64,000 nt of DNA from Campylobacter helveticus (GCF_002080395.1 NZ_CP020478.1:880886-944885), one strand, 5' to 3'; counted from the first letter of the stretch, positions 16,933-29,026 are shown. The notes: generated from the letters alone by a model not told the origin. Numbers and translations are program-made.

Positions 16933-18081
16933 ATGGCTTTAGATTTTTCATCGACTAAATTTTATTTTCCGCTTAATTCTATGGTCTATAAGGGCTTAAA
17001 AGCCGACTTAGAAAGCCAAAGCTGGGAAAATTTAAAGGCTATAGATGAAAATTTAAAGCCTTTAGAGCTTGATGAAAAGGTAAAAAACGCACAAAGTGAT
17101 ATGATAAATGTCTATTTTAGAGACCCTATCACGCAAAATATCACAAATAGTGCCTTAAGCACCCAAAGTATAGAAAAGCTTAAAGATACATTTGGCGGTG
17201 CTGATTTTTACCAAAGAAAAGATGGCTCTTATATACTAGGTGGCGATGTGGAAAAATTCGTTTCATCTTGGTATGGGGATATAGCGTATCAAAGAGGCTA
17301 TTTAGCAGAAGATGCTAATGGGGATGGCTATTTAAATAAAAATGAGCTTGATGAAACAAGAAGCGGTTTTACCCCTCACGGCTATTTTCATCTTCGTAAA
17401 GATAAAATTATAGCAAGTAATTTAAGTTATGTGGAATCTTATATTAAATTAAATGGCATAGCAACCGCTCCTGATGGAGTGCCTGAAAATTTTAAAAAGG
17501 CACAAGTAAGTCTTTATAATGAAGGTAAATTTGCAGCCCCCACTCTAGCTCTAGAGCTAGATAAAACTATAAAAAATGATAAAGATACCGATGGTTTGAT
17601 TATTTACAAAGAAATTTTAAATAAAAATGAAATGAGGCAACAAGCTATGGATTTGGCTTCTTATGTGATAGGAGGAGGGACTTTTGACCCTACTGAGGGA
17701 GCTTTAACTCTGCTTGACTTAATAATAAGAGATGAAGAGGCTTTGAAAGTCTTTGGAAAATTAGCTGCAAATGATTTTGACATCGAAAGTCTAAGCGAAG
17801 AAGAACTTAAAATGCTAAAGCAAGATTTTAAAGAATTTTTTAATGAAAATAATGAATTTGATAAAGAAAAATTTCAAAAATATTACGAAAGCTTAAAAGA
17901 GCAATTTGTAGATAAAAGTCTTAATTTTCTAGGGCTTTCCAAAGAGGATTATCAAAACGGAAGCTTGAATTTAGATTTTAACAAACTAAGCTCAGTCATA
18001 AAAGACATAGTTTCTACCTTTAAAGAAGCAAATACTACGCCGTCAAATTATGGCAACTTGCGTTTGGATTTAAGTTTATAG
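16933..18081 (+). CDS. EF-hand calcium-binding protein under sigma-28 control
   Basis: A 382-residue acidic protein without signal peptide or membrane segment. Two canonical 12-residue EF-hand loops are visible: DANGDGYLNKNE (about residue 129) and DKDTDGLIIYKE (about residue 216), both with acidic or Asn residues at 1, 3 and 5, Gly at 6 and Glu at 12. The C-terminal third is highly charged and helical (SEEELKMLKQDFKEFF). AAGGAG lies 7 bases before the ATG. The first gene of the operon is an exported 70-residue protein and the promoter is of the FliA type, so a flagellum-linked, calcium-responsive role is inferred. The last six bases overlap the end of ogt. Confidence 0.82.
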   Translation: MALDFSSTKFYFPLNSMVYKGLKADLESQSWENLKAIDENLKPLELDEKVKNAQSDMINVYFRDPITQNITNSALSTQSIEKLKDTFGGADFYQRKDGSYILGGDVEKFVSSWYGDIAYQRGYLAEDANGDGYLNKNELDETRSGFTPHGYFHLRKDKIIASNLSYVESYIKLNGIATAPDGVPENFKKAQVSLYNEGKFAAPTLALELDKTIKNDKDTDGLIIYKEILNKNEMRQQAMDLASYVIGGGTFDPTEGALTLLDLIIRDEEALKVFGKLAANDFDIESLSEEELKMLKQDFKEFFNENNEFDKEKFQKYYESLKEQFVDKSLNFLGLSKEDYQNGSLNLDFNKLSSVIKDIVSTFKEANTTPSNYGNLRLDLSL

Positions 18082-18528
18082 TTTTACCCCCTCGCTCTTT
18101 AGTAAAAATTTTTTCACCTCAAGTCCTCCGCTATATCCGCCTAGCCCACAACTTGCGACCACTCTATGACAAGGGATAAAAATGGGAAGAACATTTTTAG
18201 CATTAGCATTACCCACTGCACGAAAGGCTTTTGGGTGCGCTATAAGCTCGGCTACCTCTTTGTAAGTTTTTGTCGTGCCATAAGGAATTTGCCTTAAGGC
18301 TTCATAGACCTTAGTTTCAAATGCACCAGCACTAAATTTTAAAGGGACACTAAAATTCCTTAAACGCCCAGAAAAGTAAAAATCCAACTCCCTTTTGACC
18401 TCTCTTAATAAGGCACACATATCTTCTTCGCTTCCTTTTTGCTGACAAAATTTTACACTTTGTAAAAATTCCCCTTCGCTTTGTATCAATAAGTAACAAA
18501 AAGGCGATTTATAATAAAATTTAAACAT
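18076..18528 (-). CDS. ogt: Methylated-DNA--protein-cysteine methyltransferase
   Basis: A 150-residue suicide repair protein that moves the methyl group of O6-methylguanine to its own cysteine. The active-site motif IPCHRVV is near residue 118, preceded by the helix-turn-helix recognition segment and the RAVGNANAKN stretch. Length and layout are typical for the family. It is divergent from acnB and convergent with the EF-hand gene. Confidence 0.93.
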   Translation of the reverse strand: MFKFYYKSPFCYLLIQSEGEFLQSVKFCQQKGSEEDMCALLREVKRELDFYFSGRLRNFSVPLKFSAGAFETKVYEALRQIPYGTTKTYKEVAELIAHPKAFRAVGNANAKNVLPIFIPCHRVVASCGLGGYSGGLEVKKFLLKSEGVKL

Positions 18529-18579
18529 CTTTTATCCTTATAAAGGCTAAAATTATAACCAAAATTGTAAGGAGAAACG

Positions 18580-21126
18580 ATGTCTTTCATAGAAGAATAC
18601 AATGAGTTGGTTAAAGAAAGAGCGGCTTTGGGCATTCCGCCTCTAGCTTTGAGCGTGGAGCAAACTAAGGCACTTTGTGAGCTGCTTAAAACAAGTGATG
18701 ATGAGTTTTTAGCTACACTTTTAGAAGAAAGGGTTAATCCGGGCGTTGATGACGCGGCTTTAGTTAAATGTGAATTTTTAGACCAAATTTTAAAAGGGCA
18801 AATTAATCCACCCAAAATAGATAAAAAACGCGCTTTAAAAATGCTTGAAACTATGCTTGGAGGCTATAATGTCAAAGTTTTAATCGAAGCTTTAAAAGAT
18901 GAAAGCCTAGCCAAAGACGCCGCTGATGTGCTTAAAAATATCATTTTTATACACGATGATTTTTATACCATAGCAGAATTAAGCCAAACTAATGCTTATG
19001 CTAAAGAAATTCTACAAAGCTGGGCTAATGCGGAGTGGTTTTTAAAAAAAGAAAAACTCCCTGAAGTCATAAAATGTATCGTTTTTAAAGTGCCGGGCGA
19101 AACTAATACGGATGACTTAAGCCCTGCTGGCGATGCTTTTACAAGAAGTGATATTCCTCTTCACGCTAATGCTATGCTTAAAGTTAGACAAGTTGGCTCT
19201 TTAGAAAAGATAAAAGAGCTTAAAAAAAGCGGTCGCGAGATAGTTTATGTGGGTGATGTCGTAGGGACTGGTTCGAGCCGAAAATCTGCCATAAATTCCA
19301 TACAATGGCACTTGGGAAAAGAGATTAAAGGAGTGCCAAATAAACATAGCGGAAGTATCGTTATGGGTTCGACCATAGCACCGATTTTTTTCAATACCGC
19401 TCAAGATAGTGGAGCTTTACCTATCGTTTGTGATGTAAGTGGGCTTGAAATGGGAGATGAGTTTGAAATTCACACTTACGAGGGTAAAATTACAAAAAAT
19501 GGCTCTGTAATTAGCGAATTTAAATTAAGTCCTAACACACTTTTAGATGAAGTAAGAGCGGGCGGGAGAATTCCCCTCATCATAGGGCGTGGGCTTTGTG
19601 TGAAAGCGAGAAAATTTTTAAAGCTTGAAAGTGAAAATATCTTTACAAAGCCAGAGCAACCAAAAGCGAGTGAGGGCGGTTATACCCTAGCACAAAAAAT
19701 GCTAGGACGCGCTTGTGGAGTTGAGGGTGTGCGTCCGGGGATGTATATCGAGCCTAGCACACTCACAGTTGGCTCTCAAGATACCACAGGACCTATGACA
19801 AGAGATGAGATAAAAGAGCTTGCAAGTCTTGGCTTTAATGCCGATTTTGTTCTACAAAGCTTTTGTCATACGGCTGCTTATCCAAAAATAAGCGATTCTA
19901 AACTACACAAAACTTTACCAAATTTCATCACAAGTCGTGGTGGAGTGAGTTTAAAACCAGGTGATGGAGTGATTCACTCTTGGCTTAATCGTTTTGTTTT
20001 GCCTGATAGCGTAGGCACAGGCGGAGACTCACACACGCGTTTTCCTATCGGCATATCTTTTCCAGCTGGAAGTGGGCTTGTAGCCTTTGCTGCAGTAACT
20101 GGAGCAATGCCTTTAAATGTGCCTGAAAGCGTTTTGGTGCGTTTTAGCGGAGAATTACAATCCGGAATTACTTTAAGAGATTTGGTAAATGCTATTCCTT
20201 ATTATGCGATTAAAGATGGAAAATTAAGCGTGGAAAAACAAGGCAAAAAAAACATTTTTGCGGGAAAAATTTTAGAAATTGAAGGTCTGCCAAATTTAAA
20301 AGTCGAACAAGCCTTTGAATTAAGTGATGCTTCAGCCGAAAGAAGTGCAGCAGCTTGCTGTGTGGATTTAAATGAAGCAAGTGTGAGTGAATATATAAAA
20401 TCTAACATAAGCCTTATAGAAGCAATGCTTGAGGCTGGTTATGAAAGTGAAACTACGCTAAAAAGAAGAGCGGAAAAAATGAGAGAATGGCTTAAAAATC
20501 CTAGCCTTTTAAGAGCCGATAAAAATGCTAAGTATGCTTATGTGCTTGAAATCAATCTTAATGAGATTAAAGAGCCTATTTTAGCGTGTCCAAATGACCC
20601 TGATGATGTGGCAACTTTGAGTGAAATTTTAGCCGATAGCAAGCGTCCTAAAAATATCGACGAAGTTTTTGTTGGCTCTTGTATGACAAATATAGGGCAT
20701 TATAGGGCATTAGGCGAAATTTTAAAAGATAAAGGTATGCTTAAAACACGCCTTTGGGTCGTGCCACCGACTAAAATGGATAAAGCCCAGCTTATTAATG
20801 AGGGCTATTATAGTATCTTTGGTGCGGCGGGAGCTAGGATAGAAGTGCCCGGCTGCTCACTTTGTATGGGAAATCAAGCTAGGGTAAATGACGGCGCTGT
20901 CGTTTTCTCAACTTCGACAAGAAATTTTGACAACAGAATGGGAATGGGCGCAAAAGTTTATCTTGGTAGTGCGGAACTTGCCGCAGTTTGTGCAATTTTG
21001 GGTAAAATTCCTAGCAAAGAGGAATATTTGCAAATCGTCAAAGAAAAATTAAATGACGCAAATAAAGCAAATATTTACAAATATCTTAATTTCAATGAAA
21101 TTAAAAATTTCAAGCTAGAGGATTAA
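18580..21126 (+). CDS. acnB: Aconitate hydratase B
   Basis: This 848-residue enzyme interconverts citrate and isocitrate with a 4Fe-4S cluster and supplies the isocitrate dehydrogenase at the left end. It has the B-type order, with HEAT-like and swivel domains first and the catalytic domains after. Cluster ligands are seen in [11 protein letters not shown] and GCSLCMGNQ near residues 700-770. GGTGSSRKS is the swivel-domain loop. AAGGAG precedes the ATG at 18580. The start of the transcript may be at a weak TATAAC box 20 bases upstream of the ATG. Confidence 0.96.
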   Translation: MSFIEEYNELVKERAALGIPPLALSVEQTKALCELLKTSDDEFLATLLEERVNPGVDDAALVKCEFLDQILKGQINPPKIDKKRALKMLETMLGGYNVKVLIEALKDESLAKDAADVLKNIIFIHDDFYTIAELSQTNAYAKEILQSWANAEWFLKKEKLPEVIKCIVFKVPGETNTDDLSPAGDAFTRSDIPLHANAMLKVRQVGSLEKIKELKKSGREIVYVGDVVGTGSSRKSAINSIQWHLGKEIKGVPNKHSGSIVMGSTIAPIFFNTAQDSGALPIVCDVSGLEMGDEFEIHTYEGKITKNGSVISEFKLSPNTLLDEVRAGGRIPLIIGRGLCVKARKFLKLESENIFTKPEQPKASEGGYTLAQKMLGRACGVEGVRPGMYIEPSTLTVGSQDTTGPMTRDEIKELASLGFNADFVLQSFCHTAAYPKISDSKLHKTLPNFITSRGGVSLKPGDGVIHSWLNRFVLPDSVGTGGDSHTRFPIGISFPAGSGLVAFAAVTGAMPLNVPESVLVRFSGELQSGITLRDLVNAIPYYAIKDGKLSVEKQGKKNIFAGKILEIEGLPNLKVEQAFELSDASAERSAAACCVDLNEASVSEYIKSNISLIEAMLEAGYESETTLKRRAEKMREWLKNPSLLRADKNAKYAYVLEINLNEIKEPILACPNDPDDVATLSEILADSKRPKNIDEVFVGSCMTNIGHYRALGEILKDKGMLKTRLWVVPPTKMDKAQLINEGYYSIFGAAGARIEVPGCSLCMGNQARVNDGAVVFSTSTRNFDNRMGMGAKVYLGSAELAAVCAILGKIPSKEEYLQIVKEKLNDANKANIYKYLNFNEIKNFKLED

Positions 21127-21149
21127 ACTCTAGCTTTACAAGGCTTAAA

Positions 21150-22385
21150 ATGAAAATTTTAATTTTTTTAGGTGCAGTTTTGTTAAGCTTTGGCTTGGCA
21201 GATTGCGAATTTGTGCTTCAAAATAAGGCAAAAATTTTTAATCAAAAAGTTGATTTAAATCAAGAAGAATTACTTGACAATCTTCAAACTTGTGAGCTTT
21301 CGCTCAAAAATCAACCCGCCACTCAAAAACTCTACCAAATTTCTAACCAAATTCGTGGAAATAGTAGCATTTGCTCGGGCATTACTTATTTTGATAAATT
21401 AAGAGAATTTCAATATCTACTGCTAGAAATAGCCCTAAGCCCTCAAAGCTATCAAAAAAAGCTTGAAGACGCAAAGATTTTAGAAGAAAGAAATGATGTT
21501 TTAAAGACATATTTTCGCTATTGGGCTTATCAAAGTATAGGAAATTACAGACTTTATAGGGAATTTTGGAAAGAATACAACAACGCAATTGAACCTTTGG
21601 GCGCTTATTTTGAAAAAAATTTTAAGCTTGATAAAGGAAGCAATATTTATTTTACCAGCAATGCTTTAAATGAATTTTTGGTTTGGGCTGTGGGAGAAAG
21701 TAAAATTCAAAAAGATATTGGTATGTTAGCCAAAATGGTAGCAAATAAAAACTATGATGAAGTGCGTTTGGAACAATATATCATAGCAAATAGCCCCTCA
21801 CTTTCAGAGCTTAACCTCGCCCTAAGGTCGGCACTTTTAAATGGAAGAGAAACTAAAATTATCAATATGTTGCTAAAATTTGGACTTGATTTAAATGAGG
21901 GTTATGAAAGTGCTATTTTTTATGCTTTAGAAAATAAGCAAAATGTAGAATTTTTAATCCAAAAAGGTGCAAATGTCAATCACGCCAACGCTTTTGGTAA
22001 AACTCCACTTTTTTACGCCCTAGAATTTAACCAAGATGAAGTTGCAAAACTTCTCATAGAAAAAGGTGCAAATGTCAATGCAAAATACATTAATAATAAT
22101 GAAAAACTTGCCCTAAATTCTAATAACACAACGCCCTATTTCATCACGCTTTGTGCTTTGGAACATACCTCAAAAAATGTTTTTATGCACGCGGCAAGCT
22201 ATTCTAATGTCTCAATGCTAAAACTTTTGGTAGAAAAAAAGGTAGATATTTTTGCGGTTGATGATTTGGGGTTTAATGCGCTTGATTTTGCCCTAATGGC
22301 AGACAAGCAAGAAAATGCCGCTTATCTTAGAAGCTTAGGACTTAAGGAAAATGAAAATTTATTTTATGGAGAAAGATTAGAATGA
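21150..22385 (+). CDS. Exported ankyrin-repeat protein
   Basis: A 411-residue protein with an N-terminal signal peptide (about residues 1-18, MKILIFLGAVLLSFGLADCE). The C-terminal half holds at least four ankyrin repeats from about residue 225 on, visible in segments such as FLIQKGANVNHANAFGKTPL, LLIEKGANVNAKY and LLVEKKVDIFAVDDLGFNAL. Ankyrin repeats are protein-binding modules; the partner is unknown. If Cys20 is lipidated it could be a lipoprotein, but the lipobox (LADC) is atypical. It follows acnB by 23 bases and overlaps the SDR gene by four, in the same order as in C. jejuni. Confidence 0.85.
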   Translation: MKILIFLGAVLLSFGLADCEFVLQNKAKIFNQKVDLNQEELLDNLQTCELSLKNQPATQKLYQISNQIRGNSSICSGITYFDKLREFQYLLLEIALSPQSYQKKLEDAKILEERNDVLKTYFRYWAYQSIGNYRLYREFWKEYNNAIEPLGAYFEKNFKLDKGSNIYFTSNALNEFLVWAVGESKIQKDIGMLAKMVANKNYDEVRLEQYIIANSPSLSELNLALRSALLNGRETKIINMLLKFGLDLNEGYESAIFYALENKQNVEFLIQKGANVNHANAFGKTPLFYALEFNQDEVAKLLIEKGANVNAKYINNNEKLALNSNNTTPYFITLCALEHTSKNVFMHAASYSNVSMLKLLVEKKVDIFAVDDLGFNALDFALMADKQENAAYLRSLGLKENENLFYGERLE

Positions 22386-23134
22386 AAAAAGTTGCTTTCA
22401 TCACGGGTGCAAGTTCTGGTTTTGGAGAAGCTTGCGTAGAAGCTTTTATCAATGAGGGCTTTAAAGTTGTCGCTTTAGCAAGACGCAAGGAAAGACTAGA
22501 CAAACTTAAAGAGCTATATAAAGAGCAAATTTATACGCTCAATCTTGATGTGAGAAAAAAAGAAGAGCTTTTTGAAGCTGTGGCGAATTTGCCAAAGGAA
22601 TTTAAAAATATCAATGTGCTTTTTAATAACGCTGGTTTGGCTTTGGGGCTAGAGGAATTTGATAAATTAAGCCTTGAGGACATTGACGCTATGGTCGATA
22701 CAAATGTAAAGGGCTTTTTGTATGTGGCAAGAGCTATTATCCCACTTTTAAGAAAGCAAGAAAATGCCTATATCTTTAATCTTGGCTCGGTTGCGGAAAA
22801 TATAGCGTATTTTGGTGGTAATGTGTATTGTGGCACAAAAGCCTTTGTGGGGCAATTTTCTCGTGCTTTAAGAAACGATTTAAGAGGCACAAATATTAAG
22901 GTTACTAATATTGCTCCCGGGCTTTGCAAAACCGAATTTAGCGAGGTGCGTTTTAAAGGCGACAAAGCTCAAGCGGACGCTGTTTATGAGGATACTAAAT
23001 TTATTAGCGCCAAAGATATTGCTAAGGTGGTAATGTCCATCATTCATTTACCTCCTCACATTAATGTCAATAAAATCGAACTAATGCCGATAACTCAAAG
23101 TTGGGCAGGTTCGTTTGTGGAAAAAATCCAATGA
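22382..23134 (+). CDS. Short-chain dehydrogenase/reductase (YdfG-like)
   Basis: A 250-residue SDR enzyme. The cofactor motif TGASSGFGEA is at residues 8-17, NNAG is near residue 87, and the catalytic YCGTK motif is near residue 149. The sequence resembles YdfG-type NADP-dependent 3-hydroxy acid dehydrogenases. Substrate not determinable. It overlaps its neighbours on both sides. Confidence 0.88.
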   Translation: MKKVAFITGASSGFGEACVEAFINEGFKVVALARRKERLDKLKELYKEQIYTLNLDVRKKEELFEAVANLPKEFKNINVLFNNAGLALGLEEFDKLSLEDIDAMVDTNVKGFLYVARAIIPLLRKQENAYIFNLGSVAENIAYFGGNVYCGTKAFVGQFSRALRNDLRGTNIKVTNIAPGLCKTEFSEVRFKGDKAQADAVYEDTKFISAKDIAKVVMSIIHLPPHINVNKIELMPITQSWAGSFVEKIQ

Positions 23135-24849
23135 AATTTCTTGCCCTTTTTCTTTTACCCATCGTTCTTTTTGCGGACGCGAAAATAAATGCCGAATTTT
23201 ATGGATTTATCACGCTTTTACCACCATTTATCGCTATCGTTTTAGCTTTTATAACCAAAGATGTTATTTTGTCTTTATTTATGGGGGTTTTAAGTGGGAC
23301 TTTTCTGCTTTCTTTGGCTTCAAATATTTTCTTTGTCGATACAATCGCCCTTATAAATATCTATGATACTTTAGTCGAATCTTTTTCAAAAATCATAAAT
23401 TATGTTTTAAAATCCGTATCCGACCCCGTTAATGCTGGGATTATTTTACAAATTCTTTGCATAGGTGGCTTGGTCGCACTCATCACAAAAATGGGCGGAG
23501 CAAAAGCCATAGCCTTAAAATTTGCCAAAAGAGCCAAAACGGCTGTAAGCGCCCAGCTAAATACTTGGTTTATAGGGCTTTTGATTTTCTTTGATGATTA
23601 TGCAAATTTGCTTATCGTGGGTCCCATTATGCGTCCTTTGGCGGATAGATTTAAAATTTCAAGAGAAAAATTTGCTTTCATTATCGATTCTACTGCCGCA
23701 CCTGTGGCTGGGATTGCTATTATCTCGACTTGGATTGGACTTGAGGTTTCACTTATCAAAAACGCTTATGCAAGTATAGGCATTAACGATGTTAGTGCTT
23801 TTGGAATTTTTGTCGAAACCATACCTTATAGATTTTATAATATCTTTATGCTCTTTTTTGTCGCTCTTACGGCGATTATGGGGCGTGAATTTGGCTCAAT
23901 GTATGCAGCACAAGTAAGAGCCAAAACCACAGGGCAAATCGCCCCTTTACCAAAATCTGCCACCCTAGATACAGCCGAGCTTGAAGACCAGTTTTTAGCA
24001 CCAAAGGAGGATATTAAAATTAGAGCCTTTGATGCCATTGTGCCTGTGATGACTTTAATTATCCTTGCGATTTTGGGTTTTTATTTTAACGGCTTTGCCG
24101 CACTTGAGGGAGAAGAACTTATAAGTGCAAAGGCAAATCCTCTCTCCTTTGAAACACTAAGAAGTGCTTTTGGAAGTGCGGACTCTTCTATCGTTCTTTT
24201 TCAAGCGGCTTTATTTGCGGCTATTGTTGCGATTTTTATAGGCGTAAGGCGTAAAATTTTTAGCGTTAAAGAAGCGATTGAAACTTGGATTTATGGTTGG
24301 AAAACGATGATTTTCACCATAGTTTTACTTCTACTTGCTTGGTCTCTTTCAAGCATTGTTAAAGACCTTGGAACTTCGACTTTCATCACAAATTTACTCG
24401 CGGATAAATTGCCTGAATTTGTCTTACCTGCAACTATTTTTGCCTTTGCTTCGCTTATCTCATTTGCCATAGGCACAAGTTATGGAACTATGGGTGTGTT
24501 AATGCCACTTGCCGTGCCACTTGCCTTTGAGATTGCCAAATTAAATGGAATGGAAGCAGAAGCTTTACATCATTATATGGTGCTAAATATTAGCTGTGTG
24601 CTTACAGGAGCGATTTTTGGAAACCACTGCTCACCAATTTCTGATAATGTAATTCTTTCATCAATGAGCGCAAAATGCGACCATATAGAGCACGTAAGAA
24701 CTCAAATTCCTTATGCTTTATTTATCTGTGCGATTTCTTTATTTACAGGCTATATCCCTGTGGCTTTAGGGCTTAGCGTGTGGCTTGTGCTACCTCTTAA
24801 TTTTGTTTTAATTACGCTTTTGCTTAGACTGATAGGGAAAAAAGTTTGA
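23131..24849 (+). CDS. Na+/H+ antiporter family (NhaC-type) transporter
   Basis: A 572-residue integral membrane protein with 12 or so hydrophobic segments and a short cleavable-looking N-terminus. The signatures [11 protein letters not shown] (near residue 155) and [11 protein letters not shown] (near residue 495) are typical of the NhaC-like antiporter family. It probably exchanges Na+ for H+, although related proteins move amino acids or organic acids. ATG 23131 overlaps the SDR stop; an upstream ATG at 23101 lies inside the SDR gene. Confidence 0.87.
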   Translation: MKFLALFLLPIVLFADAKINAEFYGFITLLPPFIAIVLAFITKDVILSLFMGVLSGTFLLSLASNIFFVDTIALINIYDTLVESFSKIINYVLKSVSDPVNAGIILQILCIGGLVALITKMGGAKAIALKFAKRAKTAVSAQLNTWFIGLLIFFDDYANLLIVGPIMRPLADRFKISREKFAFIIDSTAAPVAGIAIISTWIGLEVSLIKNAYASIGINDVSAFGIFVETIPYRFYNIFMLFFVALTAIMGREFGSMYAAQVRAKTTGQIAPLPKSATLDTAELEDQFLAPKEDIKIRAFDAIVPVMTLIILAILGFYFNGFAALEGEELISAKANPLSFETLRSAFGSADSSIVLFQAALFAAIVAIFIGVRRKIFSVKEAIETWIYGWKTMIFTIVLLLLAWSLSSIVKDLGTSTFITNLLADKLPEFVLPATIFAFASLISFAIGTSYGTMGVLMPLAVPLAFEIAKLNGMEAEALHHYMVLNISCVLTGAIFGNHCSPISDNVILSSMSAKCDHIEHVRTQIPYALFICAISLFTGYIPVALGLSVWLVLPLNFVLITLLLRLIGKKV

Positions 24850-25901
24850 AGCAAAATTTCGAGCAAAAAATTCACGAAGCTAAAAAGCTTTTCGCCCCAT
24901 TTTTTACGGGTAAATTTGAGCTTTTTAGCTCCCCTACTTCTCATTTTAGAACTAGGGCTGAGCTTAGCTTTTTCCACAATGAAAATGGTAAAATTTCCTA
25001 CGCTATGTTTGATAAAAAGCAAAAATATATCGTAGAGAATTTAGACTTTGCAGATGAAAAAATCTGCACCCTAATGCCTAAGCTTTTAAAAGAATTAAAT
25101 TTTAGTCAAAGTCTTAAAAACAAGCTTTTTGGTGTGGAATTTTTAGCGAGTAAAAAAGAATTAAGCGCAACTTTACTCTACCACAAAGATATTTTTAGCA
25201 TTAAAGAAGATTTAGCAAATTTAGCGAACAAACTAAGCTTAAATCTTACCGCAAGAAGCAAGGGCAAAAAGCTTATTTTTGGTAAAGAAAATTTGAGGCA
25301 GGTTTTAAACATTAAAGATAAAAAAATTTACTATGAATTTGATAACGACTGCTTCATACAGCCAAACACTTACATCAATGAAAAGATGATAGAATGGGTG
25401 ATAGGGCAAATAGCTACGCAAGAAAGGGCGGATTTGCTGGAGCTTTACTGCGGCTATGGGAATTTTACTCTCGCTCTCGCTGCTTTTTTTAAACAAATTC
25501 TAGCCACAGAACTTAGTAAGAAAAATATAGCCTACGCCCTTAAAAACTGCGCTTTAAATAATGCTACAAATATCCACTTTGCAAGACTTTCAAGCGAGGA
25601 ATTAAGCTCTGCCTTAAAAAAAGAAAGAGAATTTTTTAGGCTAAAAGACATTGATTTAACAAGCTTTAATTTCTCTCACATTTTATTAGACCCGCCAAGG
25701 GCTGGACTTGAAACAAGCGTAATAAATTTGGCTAAAAATTACCAAAATATCCTTTACATCTCTTGTAATCCCTTAAGCCTAAAAGAAAATTTAGAGCTTT
25801 TAACACAAACACACAGCATAGTAAATTTTGCCCTTTTTGACCAATTTGTAGGCACACCACACCTAGAATGCGGCGTTTTGCTTAGCAAAGCTCATTTATA
25901 A
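24846..25901 (+). CDS. trmA: tRNA (uracil-5-)-methyltransferase
   Basis: A 351-residue AdoMet-dependent enzyme that makes ribothymidine at position 54 of tRNA. The AdoMet motif [14 protein letters not shown] is near residue 198, DPPRAGL near 281, and the catalytic Cys is in [12 protein letters not shown] near residue 303. Translation starts at TTG 24846, overlapping the antiporter stop by four bases. It converges with the type IIG gene with a 10-base overlap. Confidence 0.93.
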   Translation: MKQNFEQKIHEAKKLFAPFFTGKFELFSSPTSHFRTRAELSFFHNENGKISYAMFDKKQKYIVENLDFADEKICTLMPKLLKELNFSQSLKNKLFGVEFLASKKELSATLLYHKDIFSIKEDLANLANKLSLNLTARSKGKKLIFGKENLRQVLNIKDKKIYYEFDNDCFIQPNTYINEKMIEWVIGQIATQERADLLELYCGYGNFTLALAAFFKQILATELSKKNIAYALKNCALNNATNIHFARLSSEELSSALKKEREFFRLKDIDLTSFNFSHILLDPPRAGLETSVINLAKNYQNILYISCNPLSLKENLELLTQTHSIVNFALFDQFVGTPHLECGVLLSKAHL

Positions 25902-28900
25902 AGCTTGATATTCACAGGTAGCCTACTTGATATACTTCTATTATCTTGTGAATTTAAAATAATTTCTTGTATATCTTTGTCACTTAGTTTCTCTAAAATA
26001 TACCTAGCCTCGGCTAAATCAATAAATCTTTCGTGTTTTTTGCCCTTTAGCACCTCACTGATAAAGCTTATATGATTATCAAATAAAGGTGTTTCTAGCT
26101 TTTTCCAATGTGTTTTCATTTTTGTAAAAAGAGTTGGAGCAAGCTTAGTATTATCTCTTATACAAACGAAATTTTTGCCATATACATAAGTCCCCATACG
26201 CAAAATGCCATAAAATTCGTTAAAGCTTTGCACTCTTTTATTAAACCTGCTTCCTTTATCTATGCTATCTTCTATATCTTTGAGATATTTGTAGGTGTAG
26301 GGGGCAAGAGTTTGAAGTTTTTCTTCGCTTAAGGGCTTTTTAGCTCCCTTTTCATAAGCACAAATGCAGTAATCATTACTCCATTGTTTTGCTTTGTCGC
26401 TACTTAACATAGGGGCTGTTACAAAGGGCTTTAAAAAAACAAATTCAAGCTCAACCTCTTTACTTGTGTCTAGCTTAATGCGGTTGCCTATCTTTGTATA
26501 AGGACTAAAAATCCCCCGCCTTTTATCCTCACTAAAACCCACAAAAGCTAAACGCATAGCATAAGGCACACTCACACCCTTTCTAAACTGATACTCACAT
26601 TTTCCTATGAGGCTTTTGAGATATTTTGCTCTTTCTAGACTTTGGGTGATGAGAAAATTATTATTTAGCTCACTCTCAAGCTTTACCGCAAAAAGATTTT
26701 TCGCCTCAAAACTCTTAAGTGCTTCTTGCCAAGTGTCATTGTGATTTGGTCTAATTTTACTATTTTTGCCATATTCTATAAAAGGCACTATATCCTCATT
26801 GGAATTTGGCGTTTTACTGATTTTAAAAGCGCAAAAGTCTATCCCCACACCCTCAAAGATTTCCCCACCCTTACTAAAATCAACCACTTCATTAAAATAC
26901 ATTTTTTCATTCCCATTAATTATGAGCTTTCTAAAACCCTCAAAAGATTTATTAAAGAGTATGGATTTAGGCATTAAAAAGCAAAATTTTCCCTCTTTCT
27001 TTAGCCACCTTTCACAGCACTTATTCGCTATTAATGCACAAATGTTAAGATTATTACCCCCTACATTTTTATCGCTTGAAAAAAGCCCGTCCATACGCAT
27101 ATTTTGCTTAGTATTTTCTCGGTAGGCTTCAGGCAGCACAGACCACTGCACCCACGCAGGATTACCGATGATATAATCAAATTTTTTAAAAGTCGCCACT
27201 CTAAAATAATTTGAAAAGATTTTAAGCCAAATGGAATTTAGATTTTTCTTCTCAAACGCTATCAACTCTAAAACACATTTTTCTATCAAGCTTTCAATCG
27301 CTTTACTTTTCGCCTCTATATGCTTTAAAAAACTTTGCTTTGCCTTTTTTGCGTCAAGATTAACGATATGCCTTTCTACCTCAGTGATGATTTGTAGAAA
27401 GTCCTCATTTTCCACTAAAGACTTAGGCAGTGTAATTTTTATCGCTTCAAGTTTAAAAGCCTTTTGTAAAGAAGTAGTATAAAGAGAATAGCTAAAACAA
27501 GGGATATTATCTATCTCTACAAGCTCAGGCACATAAAGGCTGTCGGCTAGATAGACGGGGATTTCATATTTTTTAAGTGGGTTAAAAGTGCATTTTTGTA
27601 AGCCTTGTATTAAAATATTTGCCCTTGCCATTAAAACGGCGATAGGATTTATATCTATCCCCACTATATCCTTGACAAAGCTAGAAAAATCTACCTTCTC
27701 TTGAAGTTTATTATGCTTATGATTAAAAAACACGCTTAAAAATGTCCCACTTCCACAATTTGGGTCAATAAAGCTTTTAAGATGAGTATTTTTATCATCT
27801 TTTGTGGCACAAAGAAAAGTTTTTTGAGCCAAATAATAGGGCGTGTAGTATTCACCAAAGCTATGCCTCACACATTTTGGGATAAAATTTTGATAAAGTT
27901 CTTTAAAAATATCCATCATTGCGGTATTTCTTACAATGTGGATATTTTCATAAGCACAAATCTTAAAAATGATTTTTTGCACGATTTCTTTAAAGGTATC
28001 GTTAAATTGTTCTTTAGCATACCAAGCGAAAAAATCATTATCCGTTAAATTCGTAATCCCTAATTTTGCAAAGTGTTTGCCATTTTCCAAATGGATAAAA
28101 AAGCTTTTAAGCTCACTAAGACTTTGACTTTTATAAAAATCATCAATGTTAATCTTATCGTTAATAATACGCACAAGCAAAAGCTTAATGATAATGCTTA
28201 AAGTGGTATGCAGAGCAAAAAATGCTTGATATTCGGTCTCTTTAGTGATTTCGTGAGCGAAAATTTTAGCAAAAACTTCTCGGCGCTCTTTTATATCTTG
28301 GTGTTTTCCATTGTCATTTTCCGCAAGACGAAAAAGCTTTTCCCACTCGCTAAAAAGGAGTTTTGTTCTTTCTAACTTTGTGTTTTTTAATTTTTCAAAT
28401 AAAAATTGAGCTAACAATCTCACTTCATCATTATCTAACAATCTATTATTTTTATCCATAATCCCAAAGTCATTTTTAAGATTCATAGGACTTAAAGCCC
28501 TTATCCCGCTTTGAAAAATCGTAGCGATAAAAAAAGCAAGATTTGAAGGATTTAGTTCTCCGCTGTGCTTTTCATCAAAAATTATCTTATCATTTTCATC
28601 TTTTTTATAGGCATAAATGCTTACCCCATCAAATAAAAAGCCAAACACCACAAAGCCATTAAAGCCCTTATCCAAAAGGTAATTTTGAAGTTGCTTTTGA
28701 TAGTTAGGAAGTTTTTTATTATCTAAAGTGCCATATTTTTTATACTCTATAAGGGTATTTCCATACTGAAAATCCGTCCTACCCCCTGCCCTCTTACTTT
28801 CGTGCAAAAAGACCTCATAGCCCTTTTTGATAAAGCCTAAAGTCCTTAAAAGCTCATTAAGCTCGTTTTCAAAGCAAATTCTAAAATCTTCTTCGTTGTC

Positions 28901-29002
28901 CTTATAAGATAGAGGTGAGGATTTTGAGCATAATTTAAACAAAAATTCATCAAAACATTTTCTTTGTGCTAAATTTAATTTCTCAAAATCATAAAGTCGC
29001 AT
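25892..29002 (-). CDS. Type IIG restriction enzyme/N6-adenine DNA methyltransferase
   Basis: A 1036-residue single-chain enzyme. Residues 75-88 carry a PD-(D/E)xK nuclease core (Asp77 and E86-Y-K88) in [18 protein letters not shown]. The methyltransferase part has HSFGEYYTP (380-388, motif X), DPNCGSG (413-419, AdoMet motif I) and GNPAW (613-617, motif IV, normally NPPY/F/W). The last 400 residues should be the DNA-recognition domain. Such enzymes cut and methylate with one polypeptide. It sits between trmA and the phase-variable DUF2920 gene, a position where C. jejuni, as I recall, has no such gene, so it is probably acquired. It has its own TATAAT promoter. No frameshift or stop is visible. 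The Pro-to-Ala change in motif IV may be a family variant or may reduce activity. Confidence 0.87.
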   Translation of the reverse strand: MRLYDFEKLNLAQRKCFDEFLFKLCSKSSPLSYKDNEEDFRICFENELNELLRTLGFIKKGYEVFLHESKRAGGRTDFQYGNTLIEYKKYGTLDNKKLPNYQKQLQNYLLDKGFNGFVVFGFLFDGVSIYAYKKDENDKIIFDEKHSGELNPSNLAFFIATIFQSGIRALSPMNLKNDFGIMDKNNRLLDNDEVRLLAQFLFEKLKNTKLERTKLLFSEWEKLFRLAENDNGKHQDIKERREVFAKIFAHEITKETEYQAFFALHTTLSIIIKLLLVRIINDKINIDDFYKSQSLSELKSFFIHLENGKHFAKLGITNLTDNDFFAWYAKEQFNDTFKEIVQKIIFKICAYENIHIVRNTAMMDIFKELYQNFIPKCVRHSFGEYYTPYYLAQKTFLCATKDDKNTHLKSFIDPNCGSGTFLSVFFNHKHNKLQEKVDFSSFVKDIVGIDINPIAVLMARANILIQGLQKCTFNPLKKYEIPVYLADSLYVPELVEIDNIPCFSYSLYTTSLQKAFKLEAIKITLPKSLVENEDFLQIITEVERHIVNLDAKKAKQSFLKHIEAKSKAIESLIEKCVLELIAFEKKNLNSIWLKIFSNYFRVATFKKFDYIIGNPAWVQWSVLPEAYRENTKQNMRMDGLFSSDKNVGGNNLNICALIANKCCERWLKKEGKFCFLMPKSILFNKSFEGFRKLIINGNEKMYFNEVVDFSKGGEIFEGVGIDFCAFKISKTPNSNEDIVPFIEYGKNSKIRPNHNDTWQEALKSFEAKNLFAVKLESELNNNFLITQSLERAKYLKSLIGKCEYQFRKGVSVPYAMRLAFVGFSEDKRRGIFSPYTKIGNRIKLDTSKEVELEFVFLKPFVTAPMLSSDKAKQWSNDYCICAYEKGAKKPLSEEKLQTLAPYTYKYLKDIEDSIDKGSRFNKRVQSFNEFYGILRMGTYVYGKNFVCIRDNTKLAPTLFTKMKTHWKKLETPLFDNHISFISEVLKGKKHERFIDLAEARYILEKLSDKDIQEIILNSQDNRSISSRLPVNIKLYK

Positions 29003-29026
29003 CGCTTTTCCTAAAGTGTTTTTGTG

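Noticed and set aside
26766..27125. 119-codon plus-strand frame inside the type IIG gene
   Set aside because: Opposite to a clear long gene, no start signals, low-complexity Ser/Phe/Leu composition.
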